DNA of 64,000 nt, from NCBI GenBank assembly GCA_024167805.1, contig CP099988.1, positions 1 through 64,000 on the forward strand, in the 5' to 3' direction. The notes below the pieces were generated by a model. It was not told the origin of the DNA and did no database searches. It saw nothing but the letters and a program-made list of their open reading frames with translations. Made by a program: the position numbers and the translations under genes. This DNA comes from Methanobacterium sp. ERen5 (GTDB taxonomy: Archaea; Methanobacteriota; Methanobacteria; Methanobacteriales; Methanobacteriaceae). Positions 25,818 to 33,585 of the stretch are shown here, piece by piece; the first letter of the stretch is position 1, and every line of letters starts with the position of its first letter.

Positions 25818-25945
25818 GATTTTCCCCCAACTGGTTCATGCCAACAGGTTTCACAAAACACTTCATTTCCAATATAAAAAAGCCCATCGCCTCTTTTAAT
25901 CTCTCGATGGCAACCATCACAAAATGTTTTACCTAATACATTCAT
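25814..25945 (-). CDS. LIM-like zinc finger miniprotein
   Basis: 43 residues from ATG at 25945; a longer in-frame start would overlap the YopX gene. FCDGCHREIKRGDGLFYIG and FCETCWHEP form a C-x2-C / C-x2-C(H) finger like half a LIM domain. Coupled to the YopX gene (4-bp overlap). Confidence 0.58.
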   Translation of the reverse strand: MNVLGKTFCDGCHREIKRGDGLFYIGNEVFCETCWHEPVGGKS

Positions 25946-26322
25946 GGTTCCACTTCCAAGAGTTCTGGGTTTTCGTAGATGTTCCCTAATATTTCGATAT
26001 CCCATAAATCGGTTCTCCATTCCCTTCCTTTTGTTAAAGGATCAAATCCACTATTTTCATTATCCCATTCCACAATAGTTATTAAATCATAGCCTTCTGA
26101 TTGTTCACTTTCCCAAGAATACTTAATTATGTCCCCTTCGTAAATCTCAGTTCCATTCTTATCTTTCAGGCCAGTATATCTATCTGGTTTGTTTCCTTTT
26201 AACAACCAGAGAATTACAATTTCTCTAATACTAAAAATAGGTTCATTAATCAAATCATTGAGTGTAAAAGTTCCAGTATAATTTTTATCAGAAATAATTG
26301 CCCTATATTTTATTTCTTCCAT
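25942..26322 (-). CDS. YopX family protein
   Basis: 126 residues with the YopX hallmarks: RYTGLKDKNGTEIYEGDII in the middle and EILGNIYENPELL at the end. YopX proteins are common in phages of Firmicutes and function is not established; the fold is a small beta barrel. It is one of several genes in this provirus with clear bacterial-phage relatives. Confidence 0.85.
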   Translation of the reverse strand: MEEIKYRAIISDKNYTGTFTLNDLINEPIFSIREIVILWLLKGNKPDRYTGLKDKNGTEIYEGDIIKYSWESEQSEGYDLITIVEWDNENSGFDPLTKGREWRTDLWDIEILGNIYENPELLEVEP

Positions 26323-26453
26323 TACAATACCCCCAGTTGCTTTAATTTATCCTCAGAAAAAAACCGATTACAAGTATTACATTTATAATTAACCTGCTTC
26401 CGACTACCAAAACGGATTAACTCACCTTTACACTTAGGATTAGGACATTGCAT
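26322..26453 (-). CDS. Zinc-ribbon miniprotein
   Basis: 43 residues, not in most gene calls. ATG at 26453; CPNPKCKGELIRFG and YKCNTCNRFF make a four-Cys zinc ribbon. TAATGG overlap with the YopX start shows translational coupling. Confidence 0.6.
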   Translation of the reverse strand: MQCPNPKCKGELIRFGSRKQVNYKCNTCNRFFSEDKLKQLGVL

Positions 26454-26790
26454 ACAATATCCCCCAAAATGCTCCAATTATCAAACCTAAAACAAAAATA
26501 GCAATCAGTAAATAATTATATGGATTATTATCTTGAGGAGGTTTAATCAGTCCTGGAAGTCTATGATCAACAAGTGGAGGTTTTCTTTTAATATCAGAAT
26601 CAACCCATACAAGGTCATCAGTTGAAAATTGTATGTAATTAGGTTCTACTTTAAAACAAATCCCTAAATCATATAAATAATCCATAGTGTCCTTCAAATA
26701 ACTGCCAAATATTAAAACATATCCATCTGATACCATTACGTCTCCAGGGATTATTCTTTGTAATTGTTTAATTTTTTCCTTATCTTTCAA
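26440..26790 (-). CDS. Hypothetical protein with C-terminal membrane anchor
   Basis: 116 residues from TTG at 26790 (GGGGTGA with 5-nt spacing). The N-terminal 85 residues are soluble; the C-terminus is a single membrane helix (LLIAIFVLGLIIGAFWGIL). No known domain. It is the gene nearest the TTGTTACC repeats on the left. Confidence 0.58.
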   Translation of the reverse strand: MKDKEKIKQLQRIIPGDVMVSDGYVLIFGSYLKDTMDYLYDLGICFKVEPNYIQFSTDDLVWVDSDIKRKPPLVDHRLPGLIKPPQDNNPYNYLLIAIFVLGLIIGAFWGILYAMS

Positions 26791-26807
26791 ACTAATCACC
26801 CCTTAAA

Positions 26808-27032
26808 TTGTTACCTTGTTACCTTGTTACCTACCAAAAATGGGAAAGAATCTTGTTACCTTGTTACCCAGTTACTTATCAATTCCCTTAACTTCTGGAA
26901 AGTAAGGGTACCCCTATAGTAGAAAAAAGTAACAAAATAATTTAATTTAAAATAACTAATCTAATTCAAAAATAAAGCCTTTAAAATTCTCCATTTGTTA
27001 CTTTTAAAAATCCCATAAAAAAAGTAACAAAA
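26808..27032. repeat. TTGTTACC iterons, candidate replication origin or operator
   Basis: The 8-mer TTGTTACC occurs five times: three in perfect tandem (26808-26831) and two in perfect tandem (26853-26868). The core GTTAC/GTAAC returns in inverted order near 26,928, 26,996 and 27,022 in AT-rich sequence. This lies between the replicative helicase gene (from 27,034) and the rest of the early operon, a typical place for an origin. The core GGTAAC is also found in the regulatory region at 35.2 kb, so a shared binding protein is an alternative. Confidence 0.65.
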
Positions 27033-27033
27033 A

Positions 27034-29070
27034 TTATTCTGTTCCCATAGGATACAAAAATTCTAAAAAATCATTCAAATCTAAATAAATTACTTTCTGC
27101 AAATTTGGGATCCTAACAGGTTTATATTTCCATCCCATTAATTCACCAATACCTTTGAGTGGCTGACAAACCTGTAACTCCTTATGTATTTCTTTTTTAA
27201 ATCCAATAGTAAAACAAACATAATTCTTACCATGCTGATTTAAAGGAATCATCCAAGGAATTAGACGTTCATTTAAGACAGTCCAAACCTTTTCCTTAAA
27301 TCTATTAGTACCCTTAATATCTTCCTGGTAATCATCAAGTTTGGTGGCACCAGTTTCAGGATCTATTACCTGGACCCTGCCAAATGCCGTGTTGATCTGA
27401 TTCAAAAGAAATATTCTAATATCTTCTCTATGTTCATCGTCCAGGTCATCCATGGTTTCAAACTTACTCCATGAACGGATCCATTCTGGAGGTTCCATTT
27501 CAAGTTCCACATATACTCGTGTTATGAGTGTGTCTGCAAGTTCTTTCCAGTTCATTTCCCATAAAGTTGGGTCGGATACATATTCAGAAGCACAGTATAA
27601 ACAGATTGTTTTTAATAGGTTAAATTTGCATTTTTTGTGGTTTTTAGTTTGCCATTCTTCCTCAAATGCTTCTATTTCTTTATCTGTTTTCTTTTCGTTA
27701 TGGGTGAAATTAATTGGATACATTCGTCTGATTAGTGCATCGTCGTCGGGTATGAAATGGTTTGCAGTGAATATCACAGGATTAAAACTTGGTATGTTGG
27801 TATATCGTCGGCCTTCATATCTTCCTCGGCTTGTTGTTCTTTCAATAGCTCCCTTTATCATTTCAATTATGCTTAATTTTTTGAATGCTCCCCCTGGTTC
27901 ATTGACTACAATTGGTAAAGTTGATTGACTGATTTTTCCTCCAACTCTGGCAACGGTATCGAATCCACTTCCTGTTAAGTCATTGTTTTGGGTGGGTTCA
28001 CCCCACATATAAAGAACCATCTGTCCTAATGTGGTTTTTCCTGAACGTGCTTTTCCATATAGAAAAGGCCATGGAACCCAACTTCCTTGTTGTTTCATAG
28101 AATAAATGAATGGTGCTATTAATCCCCATTTGAAGACAGTTGCTAATTTATGTTCATTACCTGCATAGAACTCGACTAATTCATGTAAAATTTGAACAGC
28201 CTGTTCTAAATCTTCATGAACAGGTTCAGTTAAATCATGTTTAACTGCTACCATCTTATTTAATACATCGTTGTAGAAGAATCCTGGAGTTTCAATATCT
28301 GTTTTGATTTCTGCTTTTCCTTGTGTTATGTATGTATTCATGAGTGCAGGTAACACATCATTAATAAGTCGGTTTGCAGTGACATAACCATCTCGAATTA
28401 AATCATTTTTAATATCTTCAAGAAGATCAGGACCTGTAGTTAGTGTTGTTTGTTTGATTTTACTCTTCCATTTAATCTCAAATTTTCTAGGTTCTTCAGC
28501 TAATGGACTGTCATAAACAATTACTTCGGAAGGATAAGCTTCAATAACCTTTTTTTGCTTACTATAATCCTTATCATTTTTGATAATCACAGTTTCATAG
28601 TAAACATTTTTTTGTTTAGGATCCACAACAACCAGAGTATCTGTTCCTAAACTACCAACAATCATGTTAAAATGCTTTGGAAGTTCTATAATCTTCTGAA
28701 CATCACGTTCACTTTTACGTACAGATTTTCCATCATCACTAAATGACATTTCCCCATTTTCAGATAAAATTTCCAAAAATGATAGGTCAATTCTATGATT
28801 TTTAGGATCTGAGTAAACTGATTTTAATATGTTAATTTTAGCATCTTTCAAATGACCCCAAAGTGTTAAAGCAGATTCATAGTTTATATCTTCCTGAACT
28901 AACTTTCCTGCTACTTTAAAAGCTAATTTATCAGTTGTTTTAAAATCAACATATCCATCAAAATAAGAACGTAATATTAATGCTAATGATGTTATTTGGT
29001 CATCATTTAAATTTCTAGTACCTCTATTATGTAAACTGACTTCATTTTCAACTGTTTCGCTTGTGTTAAT
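27034..29070 (-). CDS. Replicative helicase, SF3/primase-associated type, with likely ATT start
   Basis: The recognisable ATPase part has Walker A in FLYGKARSGKTTLGQ, a Walker B-like PIVVNEPGG, and a sensor-like NPVIFTANHF, as in virus SF3/D5-type helicases. From a TTG at 28851 the protein would be 605 residues, but the frame stays open for 73 more codons upstream. This extension looks coding, with SLHNRGTRNLNDDQITSLA, like the helical linker between primase and helicase. It contains no ATG/GTG/TTG. An ATT at 29068-29070 lies a few nucleotides after GGGGTGA, so ATT initiation is likely. Probably the replication initiator helicase. Confidence 0.72.
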   Translation of the reverse strand: MNTSETVENEVSLHNRGTRNLNDDQITSLALILRSYFDGYVDFKTTDKLAFKVAGKLVQEDINYESALTLWGHLKDAKINILKSVYSDPKNHRIDLSFLEILSENGEMSFSDDGKSVRKSERDVQKIIELPKHFNMIVGSLGTDTLVVVDPKQKNVYYETVIIKNDKDYSKQKKVIEAYPSEVIVYDSPLAEEPRKFEIKWKSKIKQTTLTTGPDLLEDIKNDLIRDGYVTANRLINDVLPALMNTYITQGKAEIKTDIETPGFFYNDVLNKMVAVKHDLTEPVHEDLEQAVQILHELVEFYAGNEHKLATVFKWGLIAPFIYSMKQQGSWVPWPFLYGKARSGKTTLGQMVLYMWGEPTQNNDLTGSGFDTVARVGGKISQSTLPIVVNEPGGAFKKLSIIEMIKGAIERTTSRGRYEGRRYTNIPSFNPVIFTANHFIPDDDALIRRMYPINFTHNEKKTDKEIEAFEEEWQTKNHKKCKFNLLKTICLYCASEYVSDPTLWEMNWKELADTLITRVYVELEMEPPEWIRSWSKFETMDDLDDEHREDIRIFLLNQINTAFGRVQVIDPETGATKLDDYQEDIKGTNRFKEKVWTVLNERLIPWMIPLNQHGKNYVCFTIGFKKEIHKELQVCQPLKGIGELMGWKYKPVRIPNLQKVIYLDLNDFLEFLYPMGTE

Positions 29071-29114
29071 GGCTTCACCCCTTTATTAGTTGATTAAAAA
29101 AATAATACAGACAA

Positions 29115-29405
29115 TTATTCATTCTCTGCAAATTCTACTTCTCTCTTTAAAAAGGGATCTAATGAAGCACCACCATCACGTTTTTCCTGTATTAGATCTA
29201 ACTGTTCCTTAGAATCATTATACTTAGATTCAGCTGAAGATTTTTTATTAACTAAATCTTTAATTAAAAAAGGATCACCATCATTAAGCTCCAATAATCT
29301 TATTTGGAATGTTAATTCTTGCATCTTTTTCATTGCTGAATCCTTTTGTTTTTGTAGTTTAACGTAAACGCCCAGCATTACCTCTGTTGTTGTTTCATAA
29401 ACCAT
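29115..29405 (-). CDS. Coiled-coil virus protein
   Basis: 96 residues with heptad-rich, charged helices (VKLQKQKDSAMKKMQELTF; AESKYNDSKEQLDLIQEK). No known domain. GGAGGTTTATCC precedes the ATG. Lies between ERF and helicase genes, so a replication/recombination accessory role is possible. Confidence 0.6.
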   Translation of the reverse strand: MVYETTTEVMLGVYVKLQKQKDSAMKKMQELTFQIRLLELNDGDPFLIKDLVNKKSSAESKYNDSKEQLDLIQEKRDGGASLDPFLKREVEFAENE

Positions 29406-29437
29406 GGATAAACCTCCAAAAAATAGCTTTGAAACCC

Positions 29438-30286
29438 TTAAATATCTAGGGTTTCCTTAACAATCCCTACGTCGTCTGGTGTGTATATTCCTTCACCGAG
29501 TAGTTCCTGACAAGCCTGTTGTATATGTGATTCTTTGATTGCATCCCTATTTTTAATAGTCTTAAATTTCTTTTTTAAAGGAATATAGAGTTTAGACTGT
29601 TCTTTTTGAAGTATTGCTAAGAGTTTATTTTCATCAACAGGATCTTCAACTTTCTCAGCTACTGGTTTTCCACCAGGTTTGGATCCCTTGGCTTCCTCGA
29701 TTTTAGTTCCATCCTCAAGTTCGGATTCTGTTACTTTAGGTTTGTTTGCAGGTTTGTTACTAGGCTTATTGGAAGGTTTATTATTTGGTTTACTGGATGG
29801 TTTATTCCCTGGCTTGTTATCAGGTTTATTATTTGTTTTAGAGTTTCCTGGTTTATTACTTGAATTAGATTGGTTAGACTGTTTTAAATCTTCATTAGTT
29901 ACTCCATCTGTATCTTCTTCTGGTGCAATGCCTAATAATGCACATAACTGATACCGTTTTCCATAACTTACAGCTGAACCCATCTCTTGGAGTCCATTCA
30001 TCTTTTTATTACTATCGGGATCTAAACATTCAGTAGGAGTTTCAATTGTTTCCCCACTTTCATGAATTAATATTGTTTTAACGGTGGGTTTTCCTTCATG
30101 TGTACTTCCAATTAATTGTGTAATACCAAGGCCGTGTTTAATTAAAATAGGACGTACATAAGTTAAAATATCCGAAAGTTCTGTATATTTGCTGTTATTG
30201 AATGGGTTATAAGAAGATTTAGGGGGATTTTTTAGTTCCCCTTGAGCCTTAATAAAGGCTTCTGCTATTTGTGGAGAGTAACTCAT
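29438..30286 (-). CDS. ERF-family single-strand annealing protein
   Basis: 282 residues. The N-terminal 130 residues match the ERF superfamily: PFNNSKYTELSDILTYVRP and the signature MGSAVSYGKRYQLCALLGI. A low-complexity linker of repeated N-K-P-G/S-N/S-K-P units (about residues 140-185) follows, and then a helical C-terminus. ERF proteins anneal single strands for virus recombination and repair. It overlaps the next upstream gene by 4 bp, and both may act together as annealing protein plus ssDNA-binding partner. Confidence 0.88.
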   Translation of the reverse strand: MSYSPQIAEAFIKAQGELKNPPKSSYNPFNNSKYTELSDILTYVRPILIKHGLGITQLIGSTHEGKPTVKTILIHESGETIETPTECLDPDSNKKMNGLQEMGSAVSYGKRYQLCALLGIAPEEDTDGVTNEDLKQSNQSNSSNKPGNSKTNNKPDNKPGNKPSSKPNNKPSNKPSNKPANKPKVTESELEDGTKIEEAKGSKPGGKPVAEKVEDPVDENKLLAILQKEQSKLYIPLKKKFKTIKNRDAIKESHIQQACQELLGEGIYTPDDVGIVKETLDI

Positions 30287-30813
30287 TCTTCTTCAATCTC
30301 CTTTTTAGTGAATCGAATATTGTTGTAAGTATTTCCATTGGATAATTTACGTTCAACAATTTCAATGTTAATGTCTTTGAGTTGATTGAAATGTTCTCTC
30401 CATTCTTTATAGGAACCTGTAATGACATTAAATGTTCCTGCACTTCCAGGTTCATTGTAGTCAATTATACTATCTACTAAATCATATAATACTGAACCTT
30501 GCAGGGCCTCAAAGTTGTCTTCACCCACTTTAAGGGTTATCATACCTTTAATTTTCCATTCACTGGAGTGATTAGTTAATGTGATACTTCCAGAGTATTT
30601 TGTGATTTTTTCTCCAGTTTTATTTCCTTGTTTGTCATATACATCATACTGTTTTTCAAATAGATCTGTGACATAAACGGCTTCAGCATGATAAATGTCC
30701 CCATTTTCAAGATCACTCATCCAGAATAAGTCATATCCTGATGTGTCAGGTCCATCATAAAATTCTCTGTTTTCACCGTTAAATGCAGGTAATTTACTTT
30801 GTGCTGTACTCAT
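30283..30813 (-). CDS. Possible single-strand DNA-binding partner of ERF
   Basis: 176 residues, predicted beta-rich, with GSITLTNHSSEWKIKGMITL and ending in RFTKKEIEEE, an acidic tail as in many SSBs. GGAGAAGTGATAGA precedes the ATG. Position directly upstream of ERF suggests an ssDNA-binding or recombination-accessory role, but I see no definite OB-fold signature. Call is by neighbourhood. Confidence 0.5.
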   Translation of the reverse strand: MSTAQSKLPAFNGENREFYDGPDTSGYDLFWMSDLENGDIYHAEAVYVTDLFEKQYDVYDKQGNKTGEKITKYSGSITLTNHSSEWKIKGMITLKVGEDNFEALQGSVLYDLVDSIIDYNEPGSAGTFNVITGSYKEWREHFNQLKDINIEIVERKLSNGNTYNNIRFTKKEIEEE

Positions 30814-31409
30814 TCTATCACTTCTCCATTATTTTTTATAAATTCTTCAACATCGGGATCTAATTTTAACTGTTCAATATCAGGTCCTACTTTTTCAACT
30901 TCAGGTTCAGGATCCTCTTCCCAAGGAGCATCACCTGGAAGAACTCCAATTCTTTCAAGTCTTTTGACATGAGCTAACCATCTTTTGGTAGTTCCTACCC
31001 ATTCAGTAGCTTTTTTAGTTTCTGTGTTGAAGTATGCCTCTCTTCCTTTGTCATTGGTAATTTTTGATAAGTTTTTAGCTACACGTTCCTCGTTTACTTC
31101 ATCCCAATTCGTTTCTAAACGTAGCTTGTCAGTTTGTTCTGTTAAGTCAGTACTTGCCTTGGCAGCCTGGAACTCTGCATCCATAATTCTCTGACTTAAT
31201 TCTGCTTTGATTTCATTCGATTCTTCTGTGTCTATTGGTTCTTGATATTCACAGATTACAAAAAAGTATTCTGAGGAATGAATGTTGTACATATCCCACA
31301 CTGGTTTATAACCATCTTTAATCACCGTATTAAGGTTATTAATAAAATCTGGCATTGTATCCCCATGTATTTCCTTTACAGCAGGTCTGTCAATTGCTTC
31401 ATCTTCCAT
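30810..31409 (-). CDS. Hypothetical protein of recombination module
   Basis: 199 residues from ATG at 31409 (GAGGTG with 6-nt spacing). Central long charged helix (ELSQRIMDAEFQAAKAS, then DEVNEERVAKNLSK) and an acidic C-terminus with PWEEDPEPEVEKVG. Similar to the helical 'DUF1351/Bet-like neighbour' proteins of phages by pattern, but no firm match. Overlaps the ssDNA-binding candidate by 4 bp. Confidence 0.52.
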   Translation of the reverse strand: MEDEAIDRPAVKEIHGDTMPDFINNLNTVIKDGYKPVWDMYNIHSSEYFFVICEYQEPIDTEESNEIKAELSQRIMDAEFQAAKASTDLTEQTDKLRLETNWDEVNEERVAKNLSKITNDKGREAYFNTETKKATEWVGTTKRWLAHVKRLERIGVLPGDAPWEEDPEPEVEKVGPDIEQLKLDPDVEEFIKNNGEVIE

Positions 31410-31427
31410 ATCTAACACCTCTTAATC

Positions 31428-31721
31428 TTAAAATCCACAGCATCTGCCCTTTTTAGTGCCTCCATTCCTACCTAAAATATCTCCCCTAATTTGAAGACCT
31501 GTAATATTGACTTTTAAATACCGTTTAATTCCTTCATAATCTCCATGAAGCCCTTTATCACGCATTTTACTAACAATATCAATTCTTGCCAGTTTACGGT
31601 CATTACGCCATTTCAGAGTTTTAGTTGTCAATTCATCTTCCAATTTAGTTAGTAAATCACCTAATTCAGGATGTTCACTAATAAAATGTAGAATATCCCT
31701 ATCTGTTCCACTATTTTCCAT
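31428..31721 (-). CDS. Hypothetical basic protein
   Basis: 97 residues, basic C-terminus (RNGGTKKGRCCGF). CTGAGGTGTTAAT precedes ATG. Contains LKWRNDRKLARIDIVSKM, a basic helix that might bind nucleic acid. No known domain. Confidence 0.55.
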   Translation of the reverse strand: MENSGTDRDILHFISEHPELGDLLTKLEDELTTKTLKWRNDRKLARIDIVSKMRDKGLHGDYEGIKRYLKVNITGLQIRGDILGRNGGTKKGRCCGF

Positions 31722-31730
31722 ATTAACACC

Positions 31731-31895
31731 TCAGTTCTTACTGTGTCCAATATGCCACGATTGACACCGTTCACAGTAATAATACGCCATTCTCTTCTTG
31801 TACAACAGTTCATAAACCTGAACTCTTGTTTTAGCTTCCATTTTTGTATAATTCCTTTTTGGGAGCATTGTTCGTGTACTAAAGCACGAACCCAA
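31731..31895 (-). CDS. Zinc-finger miniprotein with C-x2-C...H-x2-H site
   Basis: 54 residues from TTG at 31895, chosen because AGAGGTGA ends 5 nt upstream; it also brings the conserved N-terminal CFSTRTMLPKRNY in frame. The C-terminus YYYCERCQSWHIGH is the common phage zinc-finger end. A hairpin (GTTCGTG/CACGAAC, 31870-31891) lies within the first codons, next to the ribosome-binding site, and could limit translation. Confidence 0.62.
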   Translation of the reverse strand: MGSCFSTRTMLPKRNYTKMEAKTRVQVYELLYKKRMAYYYCERCQSWHIGHSKN

Positions 31896-31916
31896 ATAAA
31901 TCACCTCTTTTAATGC

Positions 31917-31944
31917 CTTTAACGAAGTTCATAGGCCGTTAAAG
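31917..31944. promoter_or_regulatory. Perfect 8-bp inverted repeat
   Basis: CTTTAACG (31917-31924) and CGTTAAAG (31937-31944) are exact reverse complements with a 12-nt spacer, in the 69-bp gap between two small genes. It could be an operator or an RNA hairpin that processes the early transcript. Confidence 0.4.
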
Positions 31945-31964
31945 TCTGCAAAAAGAAATAAAAA

Positions 31965-32105
31965 TTAAAATCCTATTAACCTGGTATCATTGAAATTCCA
32001 TGCAACAATGACAAAAACAGTAAAAACGAGTATCCAAAAAATAAGTCTCAATAATCTTCCATCAATTATGTTAGGTTTCCTACGCTGTAGGGATCCTTTC
32101 TGCAT
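31965..32105 (-). CDS. Single-pass membrane miniprotein
   Basis: 46 residues, below usual gene-calling length. The ATG at 32105 has a perfect AGGAGGTGATC ribosome-binding site 5 nt upstream. A basic N-terminus (LQRRKPNIIDGR) is followed by one membrane segment (LIFWILVFTVFVIVAW). Function unknown; small phage membrane proteins often interfere with host or superinfecting viruses. Confidence 0.62.
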   Translation of the reverse strand: MQKGSLQRRKPNIIDGRLLRLIFWILVFTVFVIVAWNFNDTRLIGF

Positions 32106-32253
32106 AAGGGATCACCTCCTTTCTCTTATCTTCAGGTAGAAATATCACATCTTCAACAATAGATATAACCTTATCCATGTGTTTATCCTCAACATAGGGT
32201 TCTAATTGTTTTTTTAAGTCCAATTTAGTTACTCCGTTTAATTTCATTTCCAT
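32080..32253 (-). CDS. Hypothetical small virus protein
   Basis: 57 residues from ATG at 32253 (GGTGA 5 nt upstream); a longer in-frame start at 32343 would overlap the neighbour and is rejected. Contains LKKQLEPYVEDKHMDKVI and an acidic middle. No known domain. Confidence 0.52.
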   Translation of the reverse strand: MEMKLNGVTKLDLKKQLEPYVEDKHMDKVISIVEDVIFLPEDKRKEVIPYAERIPTA

Positions 32254-32359
32254 AATTATCACCAATAACAAAAACAAAATTTCCATGTTCATCTTTATAA
32301 CAAAAATTTTTACCTTGATTTTCAGCTTCTTTAATGTCTTCAATTGAACATTTTTTAAT
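32225..32359 (-). CDS. Small virus protein with likely ATT start
   Basis: 44 codons from ATT at 32359. AGGAGG lies 7 nt upstream, ideal spacing, and a stop codon directly precedes the ATT in frame, so no earlier start exists and no ATG/GTG/TTG follows. The product (KKCSIEDIKEAENQG, then YKDEHGNFVFVIGDNYGN) looks like a genuine small protein. Overlaps its downstream neighbour by 29 bp. Confidence 0.5.
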   Translation of the reverse strand: MKKCSIEDIKEAENQGKNFCYKDEHGNFVFVIGDNYGNEIKRSN

Positions 32360-32426
32360 CTAAATGCCTCCTTTTGGCGTAGGTGGGCAGGGTATCGGCA
32401 AAAATACCCTTCCCAAAAAGAAATTT

Positions 32427-32777
32427 TTAATAATCACATCCTAATTGTTCATTGTCCTCTGAAAGTTCCTCTTCCTTGTCTTCGACACGTAGCGAAAGAA
32501 CCTCCCAACGATTGTCAATGAGTTTAATTCGTGCAGTAATCTTTTCACTCTGATTTAAGAGTTTCTGGAAACTTGCACCCAAGTTGCTGTTATCAAGCCA
32601 TGTTATGTAATTCCCTACAAATTCTCCAGGTGCATCACGACTTTTCACATAAACAGCTGTTTCAAAAATACGGACAACATCACGTTCTAATGTAGTACCC
32701 TCTCTCATTTTAAACGGTTTTAATTCATGAGTTGCCTTATTATGTATCCTATTCACAGTCTTGCAAACATCAACCAT
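32427..32777 (-). CDS. Hypothetical virus protein
   Basis: 116 residues. Beta-rich middle with YVKSRDAPGEFVGNYITWLD and an acidic tail (KEEELSEDNEQ). TTGGGGGCTAAAAG precedes ATG. The basic-then-beta layout with acidic tail is SSB-like, but no signature is clear. Confidence 0.52.
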   Translation of the reverse strand: MVDVCKTVNRIHNKATHELKPFKMREGTTLERDVVRIFETAVYVKSRDAPGEFVGNYITWLDNSNLGASFQKLLNQSEKITARIKLIDNRWEVLSLRVEDKEEELSEDNEQLGCDY

Positions 32778-32780
32778 CTT

Positions 32781-32969
32781 TTAGCCCCCAAGGTTGCCCA
32801 AATCAAATATTTTAATGTTGGATTTTTCGATATGGCACATTCCGTTGGATGCTTCCCCTTTTAAGATGTTAATTAATTCTGGATCAACATCTTCAAGAGC
32901 TATCTTCCGAGCTTCCCATTGGCTGTCATTATATCGTTTAAATTCGCTTTCACTCATTTCTACTTTCAT
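32781..32969 (-). CDS. Hypothetical small virus protein
   Basis: 62 residues, acidic N-terminus (MSESEFKRYNDSQWEARK) then a short hydrophobic C-terminus. ACGAGGTGGAATT precedes the ATG. No known domain. Confidence 0.52.
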   Translation of the reverse strand: MKVEMSESEFKRYNDSQWEARKIALEDVDPELINILKGEASNGMCHIEKSNIKIFDLGNLGG

Positions 32970-33131
32970 AATTCCACCTCGTTTGTTAATTAAAATACAG
33001 ATTGCAGGCGGGGTAATTGAAACCCCTAGAAAAACTTGTTTTATAGATTACAAAATTTTAAACAACTTGATTGGATCCATCAAAGTTATTTTAACAATGC
33101 CCTGTACCTGCAGAAAATAAAAAAATAATGG

Positions 33132-33218
33132 TTGGAACCTGTCTTTAGGTGATCTATTCCCATTGGCTGAGGAAATATGAATCATGGTTGTTCAAAATGA
33201 CTATTTGACAGGTTCCAA
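33132..33218 (-). ncRNA. Candidate structured RNA directly after the tRNA
   Basis: A perfect 12-bp inverted repeat, TTGGAACCTGTC at 33132-33143 and GACAGGTTCCAA at 33207-33218, encloses 63 nt. It begins 1 nt after the 3' end of the tRNA on the same strand, so a tandem tRNA plus RNA transcript is likely. There is no plausible reading frame. No convincing C/D box or H/ACA signature was found on either strand. Its function is unknown. Confidence 0.5.
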
Positions 33219-33219
33219 A

Positions 33220-33293
33220 AGCCAGTAGAGGGATTCGAACCCTCGTTTTCAGGGTTACAGACCCTGCACATCTCCAAACTATGTTATACTGGC
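33220..33293 (-). tRNA. Provirus-encoded tRNA, anticodon loop best read as Thr(UGU), with C at position 33
   Basis: Full cloverleaf of 74 nt: acceptor GCCAGTA/TACTGGC (7 bp), D stem ACAT/ATGT, anticodon stem CAGGG/CCCTG with loop TCTGTAA, variable AAAAC, T arm GAGGG/CCCTC with loop TTCGAAT, discriminator U. CCA is not encoded. A 7-nt loop puts UGU at 34-36 and C instead of the near-universal U at 33. GUA (Tyr) would need a shifted loop that breaks the stem. The acceptor GCC and U73 are compatible with archaeal tRNA-Thr. It is isolated among virus genes. Confidence 0.82.
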
Positions 33294-33313
33294 AAAAAAG
33301 AAATAAATTTTAA

Positions 33314-33567
33314 TTAATATTTATGACAAGGAGCATCACAATTAGGGCCCCCATTGTCTTCAACTTTCACATCTTCAGGACGGATTCCATCACCAATAAT
33401 TTCAATCCTGCCCTCATCATACCAACGTCCATCTTGGGCGTTATTTTTATCATCCACTGGTGGAGAAATCAAATACTGATCACAACCATATATGTAATCT
33501 GCATGACCTGTTAAAATTCCTTCAAAACCACTTATTTTATCTTTTGCTTTTTTCCTAATTCAATCAT
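33314..33567 (-). CDS. Conserved small phage-type protein (frameshifted in an A run)
   Basis: The ATG at 33567 has GGAGGTGATATT upstream and begins IELGKK, but the frame stops after 11 codons. In the next frame it continues as DKISGFEGILTGHADYIYGC, then DQYLISPP and WYDEGRIEIIGDG, the pattern of a common phage protein of unknown function. The break is in the six-T (minus-strand A) run at 33548-33553; seven would give one 84-residue protein and the 254-bp length is one short of a multiple of three. Not found by ordinary ORF calling. Confidence 0.65.
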
Positions 33568-33585
33568 AATATCACCTCCTTACAA

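Noticed and set aside
24945..26453. A single larger protein across the small Cys-rich genes
   Set aside because: Each gene has its own start signal and stop and they are in different frames with short overlaps.
27452..27928. 158-residue plus-strand frame
   Set aside because: Antisense to the Walker-containing part of the helicase; no start signal and no family resemblance.
29750..29860. Possible CRISPR-like short repeats
   Set aside because: The periodic NKP codons of the ERF linker vary in sequence and are in frame; no repeat-spacer structure.
29679..29951. 90-residue Leu/Gly-rich plus-strand frame
   Set aside because: Reverse complement of the low-complexity linker of the ERF protein, which creates an artificial repeat.
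33132..33218. C/D box or H/ACA guide RNA
   Set aside because: Only weak, incomplete boxes (CTGA without a proper C box; no ACA end), so only a generic structured RNA candidate is claimed.
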